Assembly (NCBI RefSeq): GCF_000003855.2
Contig: NW_003101667.1
Span: 593,012 to 657,011, forward strand
Source: Blastomyces gilchristii SLH14081
Taxonomy: Eukaryota > Ascomycota > Eurotiomycetes > Onygenales > Ajellomycetaceae
DNA length: 64,000 nucleotides
Reading direction: 5' to 3'
In this document: piece by piece, positions 37,146 through 47,068 of the stretch
Layout: each line of letters starts with the position of its first letter
Numbering within the stretch: the stretch's first letter is position 1
Translations under genes and position numbers: made by a program
Notes under the pieces: generated by a model
The model's database searches: none
What the model was told of the DNA's origin: nothing
The model's input: only the letters and a program-made list of their open reading frames with translations

Positions 37146-38467
37146 GTATCTTCTATAGCTATAGTGAGAACTACTGTTTTATCTGTCATTTTTAACATTA
37201 CTTTCACCTTCTGGAACTTTGCTATGACAAGATCTCTGTGAGATGTAACATGAGTGTTTAATTCAGAGTCTAGAATTCAGATATCTTTCTCTATCTGATC
37301 ACTTATATAGATCTTTTCTTTGATGTAAAATACTTACTTTATAATATTGTAAATAGAAGTAGTATCTGTATTCTTCACATTCTTATCTTTATTCTTGTTT
37401 CTATTAGTATTGAAATTTGAATTTGAAGAATGTTTCTCAGAGTATTTTCTTCAACAGTCAGTCTGAATATAATCAATCTTTTAATAATAATAGCAGGTTC
37501 TCACATTATTATCTCTATATTCAGGTTTAACTTCAGTGTTCTTATTCTTATTATTATCTTTCTCTTTGTTCTTATCTTTCTTATTCTTGTCTTACACATT
37601 ATTGATAGAGTTTCTAGATATATTAGTACTTATCTTATTAACAGTAAAGAGCTGTAAAAGAATATTGTAATAAAGACTTATAAAATTATTCTCTAAGAGT
37701 TAAGTATTATCTTTGTCAATTTAATTCATTTAATTCTTTATAAATGAGACTCAATCTCTGTTAACTTCTATAAGTAGTCTGTTGAAAAACATAATATCTG
37801 AGATCTCATATTCTAGATGTATATAGTCAGTTCTTATAATAATTAAATATTCAATAAAGATATAATCTAAGTCTTTTAACTTAGCAGTTATACTGATCAG
37901 TTTCTTAAATAGAGAGGTTTTACAGATAGTAGATCTTTTAGAAAAGTTATTCTCTATAACAGTTTATAGAGTATAGACAGATAGCTTGAATTTCTTAAAT
38001 ATAGTATAATAAATCTTAATCTGCAGAGTAATTACAGATTATATATAATTATATAGTTAAAAATTACATTCTTTTCAGAAATGTTATATATTTATAATAA
38101 TATTCTTATTAAGATTATTATCTTTAAGAATATTATTGATTTCAAACTACTTTATAGTCAAAAGAATTTCCTCTCTTCACATTAAATAGTTAATGAATTC
38201 AGTGAGCTCTGATAACTGAATGATTAATACAGTTATCTGATAGTGTCTTAACATGGAAAACTAGAACATATGAGTTTGAAACCCGCAGAGAATATATTAA
38301 ATCTGAAACTCAAGTATCTTAGATTTCTAATAAATACAGAAATGTATAAATTACTTTAATAAATCACTATATATTTCTGAGATGAGAAGTTATTATCACA
38401 TGTATTTAATTATCACTTCTTGATATTTTCTATGTTCTTATTATCTTGATATAATCTTAACACCTGT

Positions 38468-38927
38468 TTGAGCGCTTGGTTTAGTGGTATAATATGTCAT
38501 TCGCATTGACGGGGTCGCCGGTTCAATTCCGGCAGCGTCCAAATTTTTAATGCCCTGGTGGCCGAATGGTTAATGCGGCCACCCGGTAGTGCCTTGGTGT
38601 GGGAAACCAAGGCATGTGAGTTCGAAACCCGCAGGGGATACATTAAATCCGGAACTCAAGCACCTCAGGTTCCTAATAAATACAGAGGTGTACAAATCAC
38701 TTCAACAAAATCACTCTATGTTCCTGGGATGAGAAGTTATTATCGCATGTATTTAATTGTCACTCCTTTGTATTTCCTATGTTCTTGTTATCTTGGCGTG
38801 GTCTCAACACCTGTATTTCCTTCTGTATAATCAACACTTGGCCTGTATTTAACATCACGCAAGGACTCATCATAAGCTCCGCTTGCATATGAGTATAATG
38901 GAAGAATAATAATAATAATAATAATAA
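38468..38927 (+). mobile_element. SINE-3: composite tRNA-Ala + SINE retroposon
   Basis: This 460 bp insertion is bounded by the 11-bp TSD TTAACACCTGT at 38457-38467 and 38928-38938. It comprises TT, a tRNA-Ala sequence (38470-38541), a linker with five T's (38544-38548), then the whole SINE from 38552 (A box 38559-38569, B box about 38619-38629) and an AAT tail. The two modules share one TSD pair, so they were inserted as one unit, implying a read-through Pol III transcript. Confidence 0.85.
38470..38541 (+). tRNA. tRNA-Ala (anticodon CGC), within a retroposon
   Basis: A full 72-base cloverleaf can be drawn. The acceptor is GAGCGCT / AGCGTCC plus discriminator A, the anticodon stem TGTCA/TGACG, the loop TTCGCAT with anticodon CGC, the variable loop GGGTC, and the T arm GCCGG TTCAATT CCGGC. 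The G3-U70 pair, the alanine identity element, is present. The A2-C71 mismatch and T12-A23 look like post-insertion decay. A TTTTT terminator lies 2 bases downstream. No CCA is encoded. It may be a pseudogene despite the good fold. Confidence 0.8.
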
Positions 38928-39021
38928 TTAACACCTGTATTTTCTCCTGTATAATTAATACTTAATCTGTATTTAACATTATACAACAACTCATTATAAG
39001 CTCTGTTTGTATATAAGTATA

Positions 39022-39024
39022 ATA

Positions 39025-39079
<55 letters not shown>
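39022..39079. repeat. (TAA)n microsatellite, SINE-2 tail
   Basis: About 17 TAA/AAT units form the 3' tail of SINE-2. SINE tails in this window have the same unit as the LINE tails. Confidence 0.9.
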
Positions 39080-39081
<2 letters not shown>

Positions 39082-39301
39082 ATTCAGTGAGAACTATCAG
39101 TCTTTTAATAAGTCTTATTTAACTTCTAAATTCTTTAAGAACTTTTATTATAACAGATATCTTCTCTTTCTGTTAAAAATATTCTATTAGATTTACTCTT
39201 ATCTTATTATCTACAGAGTCATCTCTACTAATCTTTATCTACTCAATCTTGTACTGAAGTCTTGTAATTTCTAGTCTTATATAAGTCTTCTTACTTATAG
39301 A

Positions 39302-39807
39302 TAGACTGACCGTGTGACCGTGTCTGAAACCAGAATCAGATTTTTTAATAGTCTCATTATCAATTCAACTGATCTTATTACACAGTTTTAACATTAGATA
39401 ATAGTCTCATACTGTCTCAGTGAGACTTACTGTCTACTCTTGTCACATTTTTCAAATGAGATCATGATTTTCACTTCTCAATTTAAATTATTTTTATTGC
39501 TTTAAATGACTTTAAATCTCATTTAAGTGTTATCAAAAAGTGTTACTTTTTAAAAAATTAAAAATAGTCTAAAAAAAACCTTAAAATGTCTAAAAATAGT
39601 GACTTTATGTCAAGAATGAAATTAAATGAGATCAAATGAGATCACTTTCTCATTTTTTTCAAGTCATGATTTCATTTTAAGATCTGATATATAGTCACTT
39701 TGCATGTTTTTTTAATGACTAGTCCCAGCAGAATTCACGCCAAGAAATGTATGAGATCAGATCAAATGAGACCAAACATGAAATTCATGATTTCAGCGGC
39801 CAGTCTA
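39302..39807 (+). mobile_element. MITE copy 4 (hAT-like, 506 bp)
   Basis: It starts TAGACTGACCGTGTGACC and ends GCGGCCAGTCTA. The TSD is CTTATAGA (39294-39301) and CTTACAGA (39808-39815), one transition apart. It is inserted in copia1 gag. Confidence 0.95.
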
Positions 39808-40093
39808 CTTACAGAGTTATTATTATTTTAATCACTTAAACTCTTTATATTATCTAATATCTTACTGATATCTTTAATCAGGTTTTTGTATTTATTATTG
39901 AACTTATCAGACTATTCTTTCATAATTATGTTATTCAGCTCAAACATCTCAGAAGCTGTCTTCTGATTTGTTATTAATATTAACAGTGATCTGTGATCTT
40001 GCATTTACTGCTCTGATATTTTCTCATTTCTCTGTCTTGAAGACATGTAGTCTTTTATTAAGTCAGGTGTCCCTCTGAATCTTAGATTAACCA

Positions 40094-40261
40094 TGAGTTC
40101 AATCACTTAATAAATCATCTAGACACACTTGTAATAATGTGTGAAGATGTAGTTAACGCTTCATAACCTCTTGAAGAATAATGTTATTATATTGTGTAAT
40201 CTATCTACTCGAGTTACACTAAATAGATTGGGGTGACACGTGACTAGAGTAGTTAGGTGTA
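40094..40261 (-). repeat. copia1 5' LTR, main part
   Basis: With 43028-43042 this forms an LTR of about 181 bp (minus: TGTTGGTGATTAC ... GAACTCA) split by the pogo-like element at a TA. It is similar to the LTR of copia2 through the CACGTG-containing segment. Its boundary on the gag side is inferred from the terminal CA and is approximate. Confidence 0.65.
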
Positions 40262-40343
40262 ACGTAATCAACCACCTAACACTCGTTTACATCTAACGCT
40301 CGCACAAATCTTACCTCAATCTCCATGTTCAAAAACTTACAAC

Positions 40344-42883
40344 ATGGACCACAAATCAGCTATACAAGCAGTGATTGATGATTTGAATGTGCAATTGACT
40401 TCTAATTACACTACAACTGTAAAAAAATATGGAATCAGCTGTCATTCATTGTCACAGTGCTATAATAACCTTCAAACATCAAGAAAGAAAGCAATCTCTA
40501 TTCACTGTTAAAATCTTTCAAATTTGCAAGAAGAACAGCTTCTTTTTCATATCAATCAATTGACAGATCACAGTTTCTCTTATACACCTCAAATTCTTTA
40601 TAATCTCATTGTTGAGATTCTAAAATCGCCTGTGAAAGTCAACTGAATGCCACAGTTCTGTCAATGCTACAAGAATGTAATCAAGTCAGTTTATCTGTGA
40701 AATATCAATTAAAAATGCAAGAATGCTGACAATTCAACATATTTCAAGCATTACTTTGATCTTGTATTTAATCTCTTACTTTTATTATCTTTTTGTCTTT
40801 ATCATGATTATTTTGCTAATTTAATCTCACTTAATCTGACAGCTGCAGACAAAGATCATACAATATAATATTGAATCTGACAATATTTACAACTTTGATG
40901 AAAAAGGATTTCTATTAGAACTTATTCATACTCTCAAACATATCATATTGATTGTCATTCTCAAATCCGGATGTGTGATAGATGTCAATCAGAATGATAG
41001 TAGAGAATTCATAACTCTACTTACTGTAATTTATGCTGATGAAACTGCTCTCTCATCTGCTCTCATATATCAAGAGAAATCAAGAGACATGCAAGATAGC
41101 TGACTTGAAGATTTTGATAGTGAAAAGAATCAGGTCTACTTTGCTGCTTCAGAAAATGAATAAAGTAATGATGAATATGAATTAACATGATTAAAGAAGG
41201 TCTTTGAACCTCTTATAAAAAAGAAAGCTGAGTGCAGATACAGACTTCTTATATTAGATAATCATTCTTTTCATATTAATATGACATTTATCAATTACAC
41301 AGATTAAAATCAGATTCTACTTGCTGTTCTATCTCCTCACTCTACACATTAATTACAGCTGTTAGATATTGAAATATTTGAATCATTGAGTAAATCATAT
41401 TTCAAGCAACTGAATGCATGAATAAGAACTGAAATGAAATTCATACACACTACAAAGAGGTCTTTTTAACAGCTATTTCATTCTGTATGAAATGAGATAC
41501 TTACATCTTTAAATATTGCATCTGCATTCACTGCTGCTGATCTATATTTATTTGATCTGAAACAGGTTCTTAAAAAGCTTGCAAGGCCTTGCATCTCTTC
41601 AGACATGCATTGTAGATCAAGAACATCTACTTCTATTATTAACATATGAAAAATGATTAAGCAAGTCAAGCAGTGACAGCATCAAATATCTAGTGATCTC
41701 AATCAACTGATTCACGCAGGTGAAAATCTTGCTCTTGATAAAGAGATTCTTTTAATAGAGAACAGGCAGCTGCAGCAAGCTCTTAATCAAGAAAGAAGAT
41801 ATCACAAGTGTGACAGAATCATGAGATTGCTAGATTCTTCAAATTCATCATTAACACAGTTCTTTTCACCAGCAAAGATGCAGCGCATTCATGAGCAAAA
41901 AGCAGTGAATGAAGCTGTTAAAAAGAATGAGCAGACTCATAAGAAGAACATCAAGTTGCAATACACTATTCTTAAGGAGTAAAAGAAGACAGATATTATG
42001 AAGCAGTGAATGCAATGAGATGCTGTCTATCAGACAGTAAAGGAGTAAAGGGAGGTGAATAAGGCTGCTAGAGCCGCTCAACAGCAGGTTGAAAAGAAGC
42101 TTAGAAATGCAAGAAAGGCTCAAGAGTAAAAAGAGAAGGAAGAATGAGCTGCAGCACAGTTGCAATTAGACTGACTATGTAACCGTGTCTGAGACCAGGA
42201 TCAGATTTTTTGATAGTCTTATTATCAATTCAACTGATCCCATTACATGGTTTTAACATTAGATAGTAGTCTCATACTGTCTCAGTGAGACTTACTGTCT
42301 ACTCTTATCACATTTTTCAAATGAGATCATGATTTCCACTTCTCAATTTAAATTATTTTTATTACTTTAAATGACTTTAAATCTCATTTGAGCATTACCA
42401 AAAAGCATTACTTTTTAAAAAATTAAAAATAGTCTAAAAAAAACCTTAAAATGTCTAAAAATAGTAACTTTATGCCAAGAATAGAACTAAATGAGATCAA
42501 ATGAGATCACTTTCTCATTTTTTTCAAGTCATGGTTTCATTTTAAGATCTGATATATAGTCACTTTACCAGACCAAATGGGATCAAATGTGAAATTCATG
42601 GTCCCGGCGGCCAGTCTAGTTGCAATCACAGTTGAATAAGAATAAGATTGAAGCATCCAAAAATCACCTTCCTAATCAGGAAAGTAGACTCTTGATTTCA
42701 CAAAGAGTGACTAAATCGCGTTTTCAGAGCCCTGCCAGGGTGCCCACGGATCCACTGCCGGAGGAATCTGATGATATTACAATCCCTACTGATTTCATGG
42801 CTGCTTGCTCACTGAATCTGCCTCCACTCAAGATTTCGCGTTCCGGGCGAGTTATTAAGCTAAACAAGCATCTACAAGATTAG
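40344..42883 (+). pseudogene. pogo/Fot1-like transposase (dead, split by MITE5)
   Basis: The start is ATG 40344 (Met-Asp-His-Lys). An N-terminal DNA-binding region resembling CENP-B/HTH proteins (HINQLTDHS near 40540) is followed by the DDE domain with NFDEKGFL at about 40890-40915, LDNHSFHINMTF near 41250-41290 and PHSTH near 41335. A Lys/Gln-rich coiled tail follows. MITE5 splits the tail, and the last 82 codons (42638-42883) end RSGRVIKLNKHLQD-stop. The sequence 3' of MITE5 has normal base composition and few lesions, whereas the 5' part has many TGA/TAA stops. It would have been a cut-and-paste transposase with TA specificity. Confidence 0.85.
42167..42618 (+). mobile_element. MITE copy 5 (hAT-like, 452 bp, internally deleted)
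   Basis: It starts TAGACTGACTATG and ends GCGGCCAGTCTA. The TSD GTTGCAAT is perfect (42159-42166 and 42619-42626). About 54 bp near the right end is missing compared with the 506 bp copies, at ...AGTCACTTT/ACCAGACC near 42565. It is inserted in the transposase tail. Confidence 0.94.
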
Positions 42884-43042
42884 CTATATATTTTTATATG
42901 TAATTCTATGTATATATTTTCATCATATAATATTTTATCTTAAAATCTAATTGCGTTGTTGAGATATCGTTGGGTTGATTCCATCATAGAAGTAGCGAAA
43001 TAGCGAGCGTTAGGTGGTTGATTACGTTAGTAATCACCAACA

Positions 43043-43282
43043 TATGTAATATAACGTAGCTAGCTCCTCCACACGAATATAGAAGACCATTCTACAGGAA
43101 GCACCGTTATAGCACGGGACCAACCCGGCCCGCGTTGCGTGTCCCTTCCTACGATCCAACAATATCTCAACATCGTACATTCTTTATCTCGACGCTCTTT
43201 TTGCATGATCTGGCGTTTGCCCAATTCACAAGCCATCCCCATGAGTTAAAAGAGACGGCGTTATAAATCAGCCATCACAGCT
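43043..43282 (+). promoter_or_regulatory. Upstream region of the desaturase gene
   Basis: This is ordinary-composition DNA between the copia1 LTR end and the desaturase start. It contains a TATAAA-like TTATAAAT at 43261-43268, rather close to the ATG to be a TATA box. A short upstream frame, ATG 43205 to TAA 43249 (14 codons), would precede the gene if transcription starts above it. A transcription start cannot be placed. Confidence 0.4.
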
Positions 43283-43477
43283 ATGCCCTCAGTCGTTACC
43301 ACCTCCTCTCCCAGAGCTCGGGTCTCTGCGACAAGTGCTGGAAACAGCTCCAGCTCCAGCTCCACCCATGCTCCGCCGCCACCCTCCAATTCCTCTATAG
43401 AAGACAAGTTCTTTTGGACTTATACAGAGGAGCCTCATCGTTCCAGACGCCAGGCTATTATCAAGGCTCATCCAGAG

Positions 43478-43547
43478 GTGGGATTTTGTTCCTTCAATGT
43501 AACATCCAGATAATTCAAACCAATGCTGACAAAGGGGGAAACTGCAG
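43478..43547 (+). other. Desaturase intron 1 (70 bp, phase 0)
   Basis: The donor is GTGGGA after the His-Pro-Glu codons and the acceptor is CTGCAG. A GCTGAC branch-site candidate lies near 43525. Splicing joins Pro-Glu to Val-Thr-Lys, as in the family. Confidence 0.82.
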
Positions 43548-43826
43548 GTTACGAAGCTCTGTGGTGTTGAGCCCCTTACCAAATATGTCGTTCTCGGTGT
43601 TGTCTCTCTTCAGGTCGCCTGTGCATACCTACTCCGAAATACCCCGGTCTTGTCATGGCAGTTCCTCTTGACTGGTTATGTTATTGGAGCTACGGCGAAC
43701 CAGAACCTCTTCCTCGCAATCCATGAGATATCACACAACCTCGCCTTCAAATCTCCTTTTGCAAATAGGCTGTTAGCTGTATTTGCCAATCTTCCAATCG
43801 GCATACCATATAGTGCTGCATTCAGG

Positions 43827-43888
43827 GTATGTTCAACTTATGCAAATCTCCAATTCTTTCCCCGAAAAGTACTTCTGACGAAATTCAG
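43827..43888 (+). other. Desaturase intron 2 (62 bp, phase 0)
   Basis: The donor is GTATGT, the acceptor ATTCAG, and a CTGAC branch-site candidate lies near 43874. Splicing joins Ala-Phe-Arg to Pro-Tyr-His, bringing the second His box into frame. Confidence 0.87.
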
Positions 43889-44637
43889 CCCTACCATTTA
43901 ACCCATCACAAATCCCTCGGTGTGGCCTCGCTGGACACGGATCTCCCTACCGCCCTCGAAGCCTTCTTCCTCGACTCCGTTCTCGGAAAGGCCTTCTTCT
44001 GCACCTTCCAAATCCTCTTCTACGCCCTACGGCCATCTTCATCTATTCCCCGCCCTTCACCTCCATCCACCTGCTAAACATCATCGTCCAATTCACCTTC
44101 GACTACTGCCTGTACAAAATCTGTGACTCCTCCCTCCAACCCATCTACTACCTAATCCTCAGCTCCTTCCTCGCCGGCTCCCTCCACCCTTGCGCCGGTC
44201 ACTTCATAGCGGAACACTACTTCTTCTCGAAAACTGGCGCGGGCACTGAATCGATCGAGGAACTGCGACGACAGAAGAGTGGTGATAAGCAAACAATAGA
44301 AAAACCAGGAGGAGATGCATTGGCCAACCTACCCCCGCCGGAAACGTACTCGTACTACGGGCCATTGAACATCCTAACGTACAATGTCGGTCTACACAAT
44401 GAGCATCATGATTTCCCTGCCGTGCCGTGGACAAGGTTGCCTACTCTACACAATATTGCCAAGGAGTTTTATGAGCCTCTCCCTTCGCATCGTAGCTGGG
44501 TCTGGGTTATTTATACCTTTATCTTGGACTCGAATGTTGGGTTGTGGTGTCGCGTGAAGAGAGCTGGAGGTGGGAGAATCGTGGGAGGAGGTGGTGTTGA
44601 TGGTGGTGGTTGGAAAGAATCTGAGATCCAAAATTGA

Positions 44638-45403
44638 GTTGGAAGGATGGTTCCTATCCCGGATGATACATCCCCAGAACTCCGGTCCCGATAGAACAGT
44701 TTTCTACCAGCCTGCCGTTTTCATTCCCATATTATTATTTCACTTCCCGTCCATTCTCCTCGTTTTTCAGTTTCTATTAATGTACAGTTCTTTGATTGTA
44801 CATACATCCTTATCTGTAATATCTTGTTTCTCTACTTTTTTCTCATCGTATTCCTTTGCACTCCTAGCTAGCTACAAGTATGGATTATTTACATCGACTT
44901 TTCGAATTTTATCAGACTGCTTGTATCTTGTTGCTAGTGTTCATCAGCGTGCACTAGAAAGGAAGGCCGCGCTAATGGAAGGTTTCTGTGTAGCTCACTT
45001 CCAGTATTCCCCTTTAGGCGCTCTCTCTTCTACCACAATACCCATATTTTGCAAGTTATTTGTCAATCCACTTTGCTTCCCGCCATGAGAGGTAAGAACT
45101 TAAAGGAGCTGTCAAGGTGGGAATGAGCACTGCCGGTTTTTGTCCCTGTGGGAGTTAAAAGCACTATTGGAATGGAATTTTCTATTGTGTCATTTCTGTT
45201 TTACTAGATCTGTGTGCCTGTGCTCCCTTTCAGTACGGAAGACAATATCAAACTTTATGACCTATGTTCGGGATGCCGACTTACGGGGCATTTATGTGAA
45301 GAATTGAAAAGAAAATATGTATTCTGTAGCCGACAGCTTGTCAAAATCAATATTCTGTATTATTTCTTACTCTCCCATACCATACTCTTCTTCATATCAT
45401 GAG
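44638..45403. other. 3' flank of the desaturase, no gene seen
   Basis: This is mixed-composition, non-repetitive sequence. The first part is presumably the 3' UTR, but no polyadenylation signal can be fixed. Short open readings here lack initiator context, domains or splice logic. Confidence 0.6.
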
Positions 45404-45660
45404 CTTCTCAGTGAGTGCCTTTCTCTCTGTGCAACATCTCTGAGATTCTCAGTGATATGAGCTGCCTGCAAGCACTCTACAGATTCTCATTAAGCTTGGA
45501 GATCTTTCGTTACGTAGAAAGCTCAAACAAGACTCACTATAGAGTAAAAATGATTTCTACTAGTCAGGCAATATAACGGTGTTATTCACTGAGTCAAAAT
45601 GATTATAAGATGACTGGCTGGCTATCTATCAGCTGTGCTCAGCATTCATCCTTATAGATA
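45404..45660. other. Transition zone before copia2, no gene seen
   Basis: CTGA-rich sequence, intermediate between the host island and the decayed repeats. It may be an old repeat fragment. It matches nothing else I can recognise in the window. Confidence 0.45.
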
Positions 45661-45813
45661 GTGTAGAATAGTTGAAGGTTGTATTGATAGAGCTATCTAC
45701 AAAGAGCTTAATATAGTGTGTTAGAGGATAATGTTGTCATCTATAATCTGTCTAGGGTGAAACTATATATAAGTTGGGTGGCACGTGATTACGGTAGATG
45801 TAGTAATCATCAA
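45660..45813 (-). repeat. copia2 3' LTR
   Basis: On the minus strand it starts TGTTGATGATTACTAC, directly after the purine tract AAGAGGGGG (plus strand CCCCCTCTT at 45814-45822). It shares the CACGTG-containing segment with the copia1 LTR. The outer boundary is uncertain by some tens of bases. Confidence 0.65.
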
Positions 45814-47068
45814 CACCCCCTCTTGCTACAAATCAATGTGTTTCATCATAATATATTTTTTTTCAATCAGGTCTCAAAGAATATGATACCTTATTTCAAT
45901 ATAATATAATCAATATGATAGAGATTCTTCTTTTACTAGATTGATTGCACTCTTATTATCAACTCATAGTCTTGAACAGATCTTCACTTTTCCTTTTACT
46001 AATTCAGTATTATATAACATATCACTCAGTCAGATGATCTTACAAGCTGTCTTACTAACTACAATGTATTCAGTCTTTATAATTGATTTGATAATAGATG
46101 TTTGTCTCTGCAATTATCATGATATTGATGACTTATTTATCAATATAACATAGTCAGTGATTAATTTGTATTAAGAATTCATCTCTGCTTAATTTGAATT
46201 ATAGTATGTAACAGAACTCAAGTTATCACTCTCTTTCTTATATAATATACTGTAGTTCTTGATCTTCTTAACATATCATAGAATATACTTCAATGTCAAC
46301 CAGTATTCTTTGTATGAGTATAAGTTGTATTATGAAAGATAGTTAACTGTAAATATCAGATTCATTCTACTGCTTAAGATCAGATACTGTAATAATCTCA
46401 ATTCTTATCAATACTGTGTAGCTGTAAAATTATTATTCAGATCACTGTTCTCATCAGATAAGAATTCAATGCATATTTCAGCTATTATTGATATACTAAC
46501 TGAGTTCATCTTGTTCAGTTCAAAATCTTCAAGAATCTTCTCTATATAACAGCTCTGTGTCACTGTTATATCATTATTTTTCAGATAGTTGACTTTCATT
46601 CTTAGATATAACTTATTCTCATCAACATTCTTTGTTTCAAACTGCTTAGCTATCTTCATTAATACTCAATTCAGTTGCTGTTCTTAAGAACCTGTTACTC
46701 AGCAGTCATTAACATGTAGTATTAAATATATCTTTCAAATAGAGTGATATAGAAAGCTGTCATCATAATATAATATTTTAAATCTTAATATAATAAGATG
46801 TTTCATTGTAAGAAAGTATCACACTCTTATCACTTATTTCATTTTATATAAACTCTGTTAAAGTAGCTCTATTAAATTTTCTTTATCATGTCTCACATCT
46901 GTTGATAGTTGTATATAGACAATCTTATTTAATGAGAGAATTTCATTCAAGAATGCTGATATATAATAAATTGATTTAACTTTTCATTCATTGACAGTTA
47001 ATATAGTAAATAAGCTATGTGATGTGAATTCTGATATCACTGCAGTATATGATTTTATATAATGAATA

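Larger units (their letters stand above)
38206..39078 (+). mobile_element. SINE-2, old copy, split by SINE-3
   Basis: This is a strongly decayed copy of the SINE: the head at 38206-38290 is recognisable by GAATGATTAAT and GTTTGAAACCC. It is broken at 38457-38467 by SINE-3, resumes at 38939 and ends in a long TAA repeat. The TSD ATGAATTCAGTGA lies at 38193-38205 and 39078-39090. No tRNA-Ala precedes its head. Confidence 0.87.
37146..40050 (-). pseudogene. copia1 gag and protease (dead)
   Basis: Minus strand. A gag start (Met-Ser-Ser-Arg-Gln) lies near 40049. A decayed C-x2-C-x4-H-x4-C knuckle sits near 37450-37490. The copia protease box reads ILDSELNTHVTSHRDL near 37220-37270, with DSG changed to DSE and the preceding Trp changed to TGA. 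The same order is found in copia2. Interrupted by SINEs and MITE4. Confidence 0.75.
40262..43027 (+). mobile_element. pogo/Fot1-like Tc1-mariner transposon
   Basis: The terminal inverted repeats ACGTAATCAACCACCTAAC / its complement run for about 24 bp at both ends and are flanked by TA (40260-40261 and 43028-43029). They enclose a plus-strand transposase pseudogene. The ACGTAATCAAC start resembles TIRs of fungal Fot/Tan-type pogo elements. Without MITE5 the element is about 2.3 kb, ordinary for the family. It sits in the copia1 LTR. Confidence 0.88.
37146..43042 (-). mobile_element. Ty1/copia element copia1, 5' part, interrupted
   Basis: This is the 5' part (protease, gag, 5' LTR) of a minus-strand copia element. 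The pol remainder is left of the window, separated by gypsy1d. Inserts within this part are SINE-2 with SINE-3 (38206-39078), MITE4 (39302-39807) and the pogo-like element (40262-43027). The LTR terminus ...CACCAACA at 43042 matches the copia2 LTR terminus at about 45813, and ordinary-composition host DNA follows. Confidence 0.82.
43283..44637 (+). pseudogene. Sphingolipid delta-4 desaturase (dihydroceramide desaturase), frameshifted
   Basis: The enzyme puts the 4,5-trans double bond into the sphingoid base of dihydroceramide at the ER, a step toward fungal glucosylceramide. Exons are 43283-43477, 43548-43826 and 43889-44637, about 407 residues, normal for the family. FFWTYTEEPHRSRR marks the Lipid-DES N-terminus. 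The three iron-binding His boxes are HEISH (43722-43736), HLTHH (43895-43909) and HNEHH (44395-44409). GHFIAEHY and YYGPLN are further family signatures. Membrane segments surround the boxes. Exon 3 shifts frame at about 44033 (CGGCCATC where CGGCCCATC would keep Arg-Pro-Ile-Phe). As read, translation stops at 44077, losing the third box. This could be a sequencing error or a real lesion. Codon use and GC are unlike the flanking decayed repeats. Confidence 0.88.

Noticed and set aside
40262..40290. The ACGTAATCAACC inverted repeats as copia LTR ends
   Set aside because: They are flanked by TA on both sides, enclose a pogo-type transposase, and the copia LTR becomes continuous when they are removed. 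They are therefore the transposon's TIRs.
43060..45088. Several open readings of 60-170 codons around the desaturase, on both strands
   Set aside because: They overlap the desaturase exons or introns in other frames, or its 3' flank, and show no domains, splice logic or family resemblance.
44570..45088. A 172-codon open reading overlapping the desaturase end
   Set aside because: It starts inside the desaturase Gly-rich tail in another frame and has no recognisable domain. It is most likely 3' UTR read by chance.
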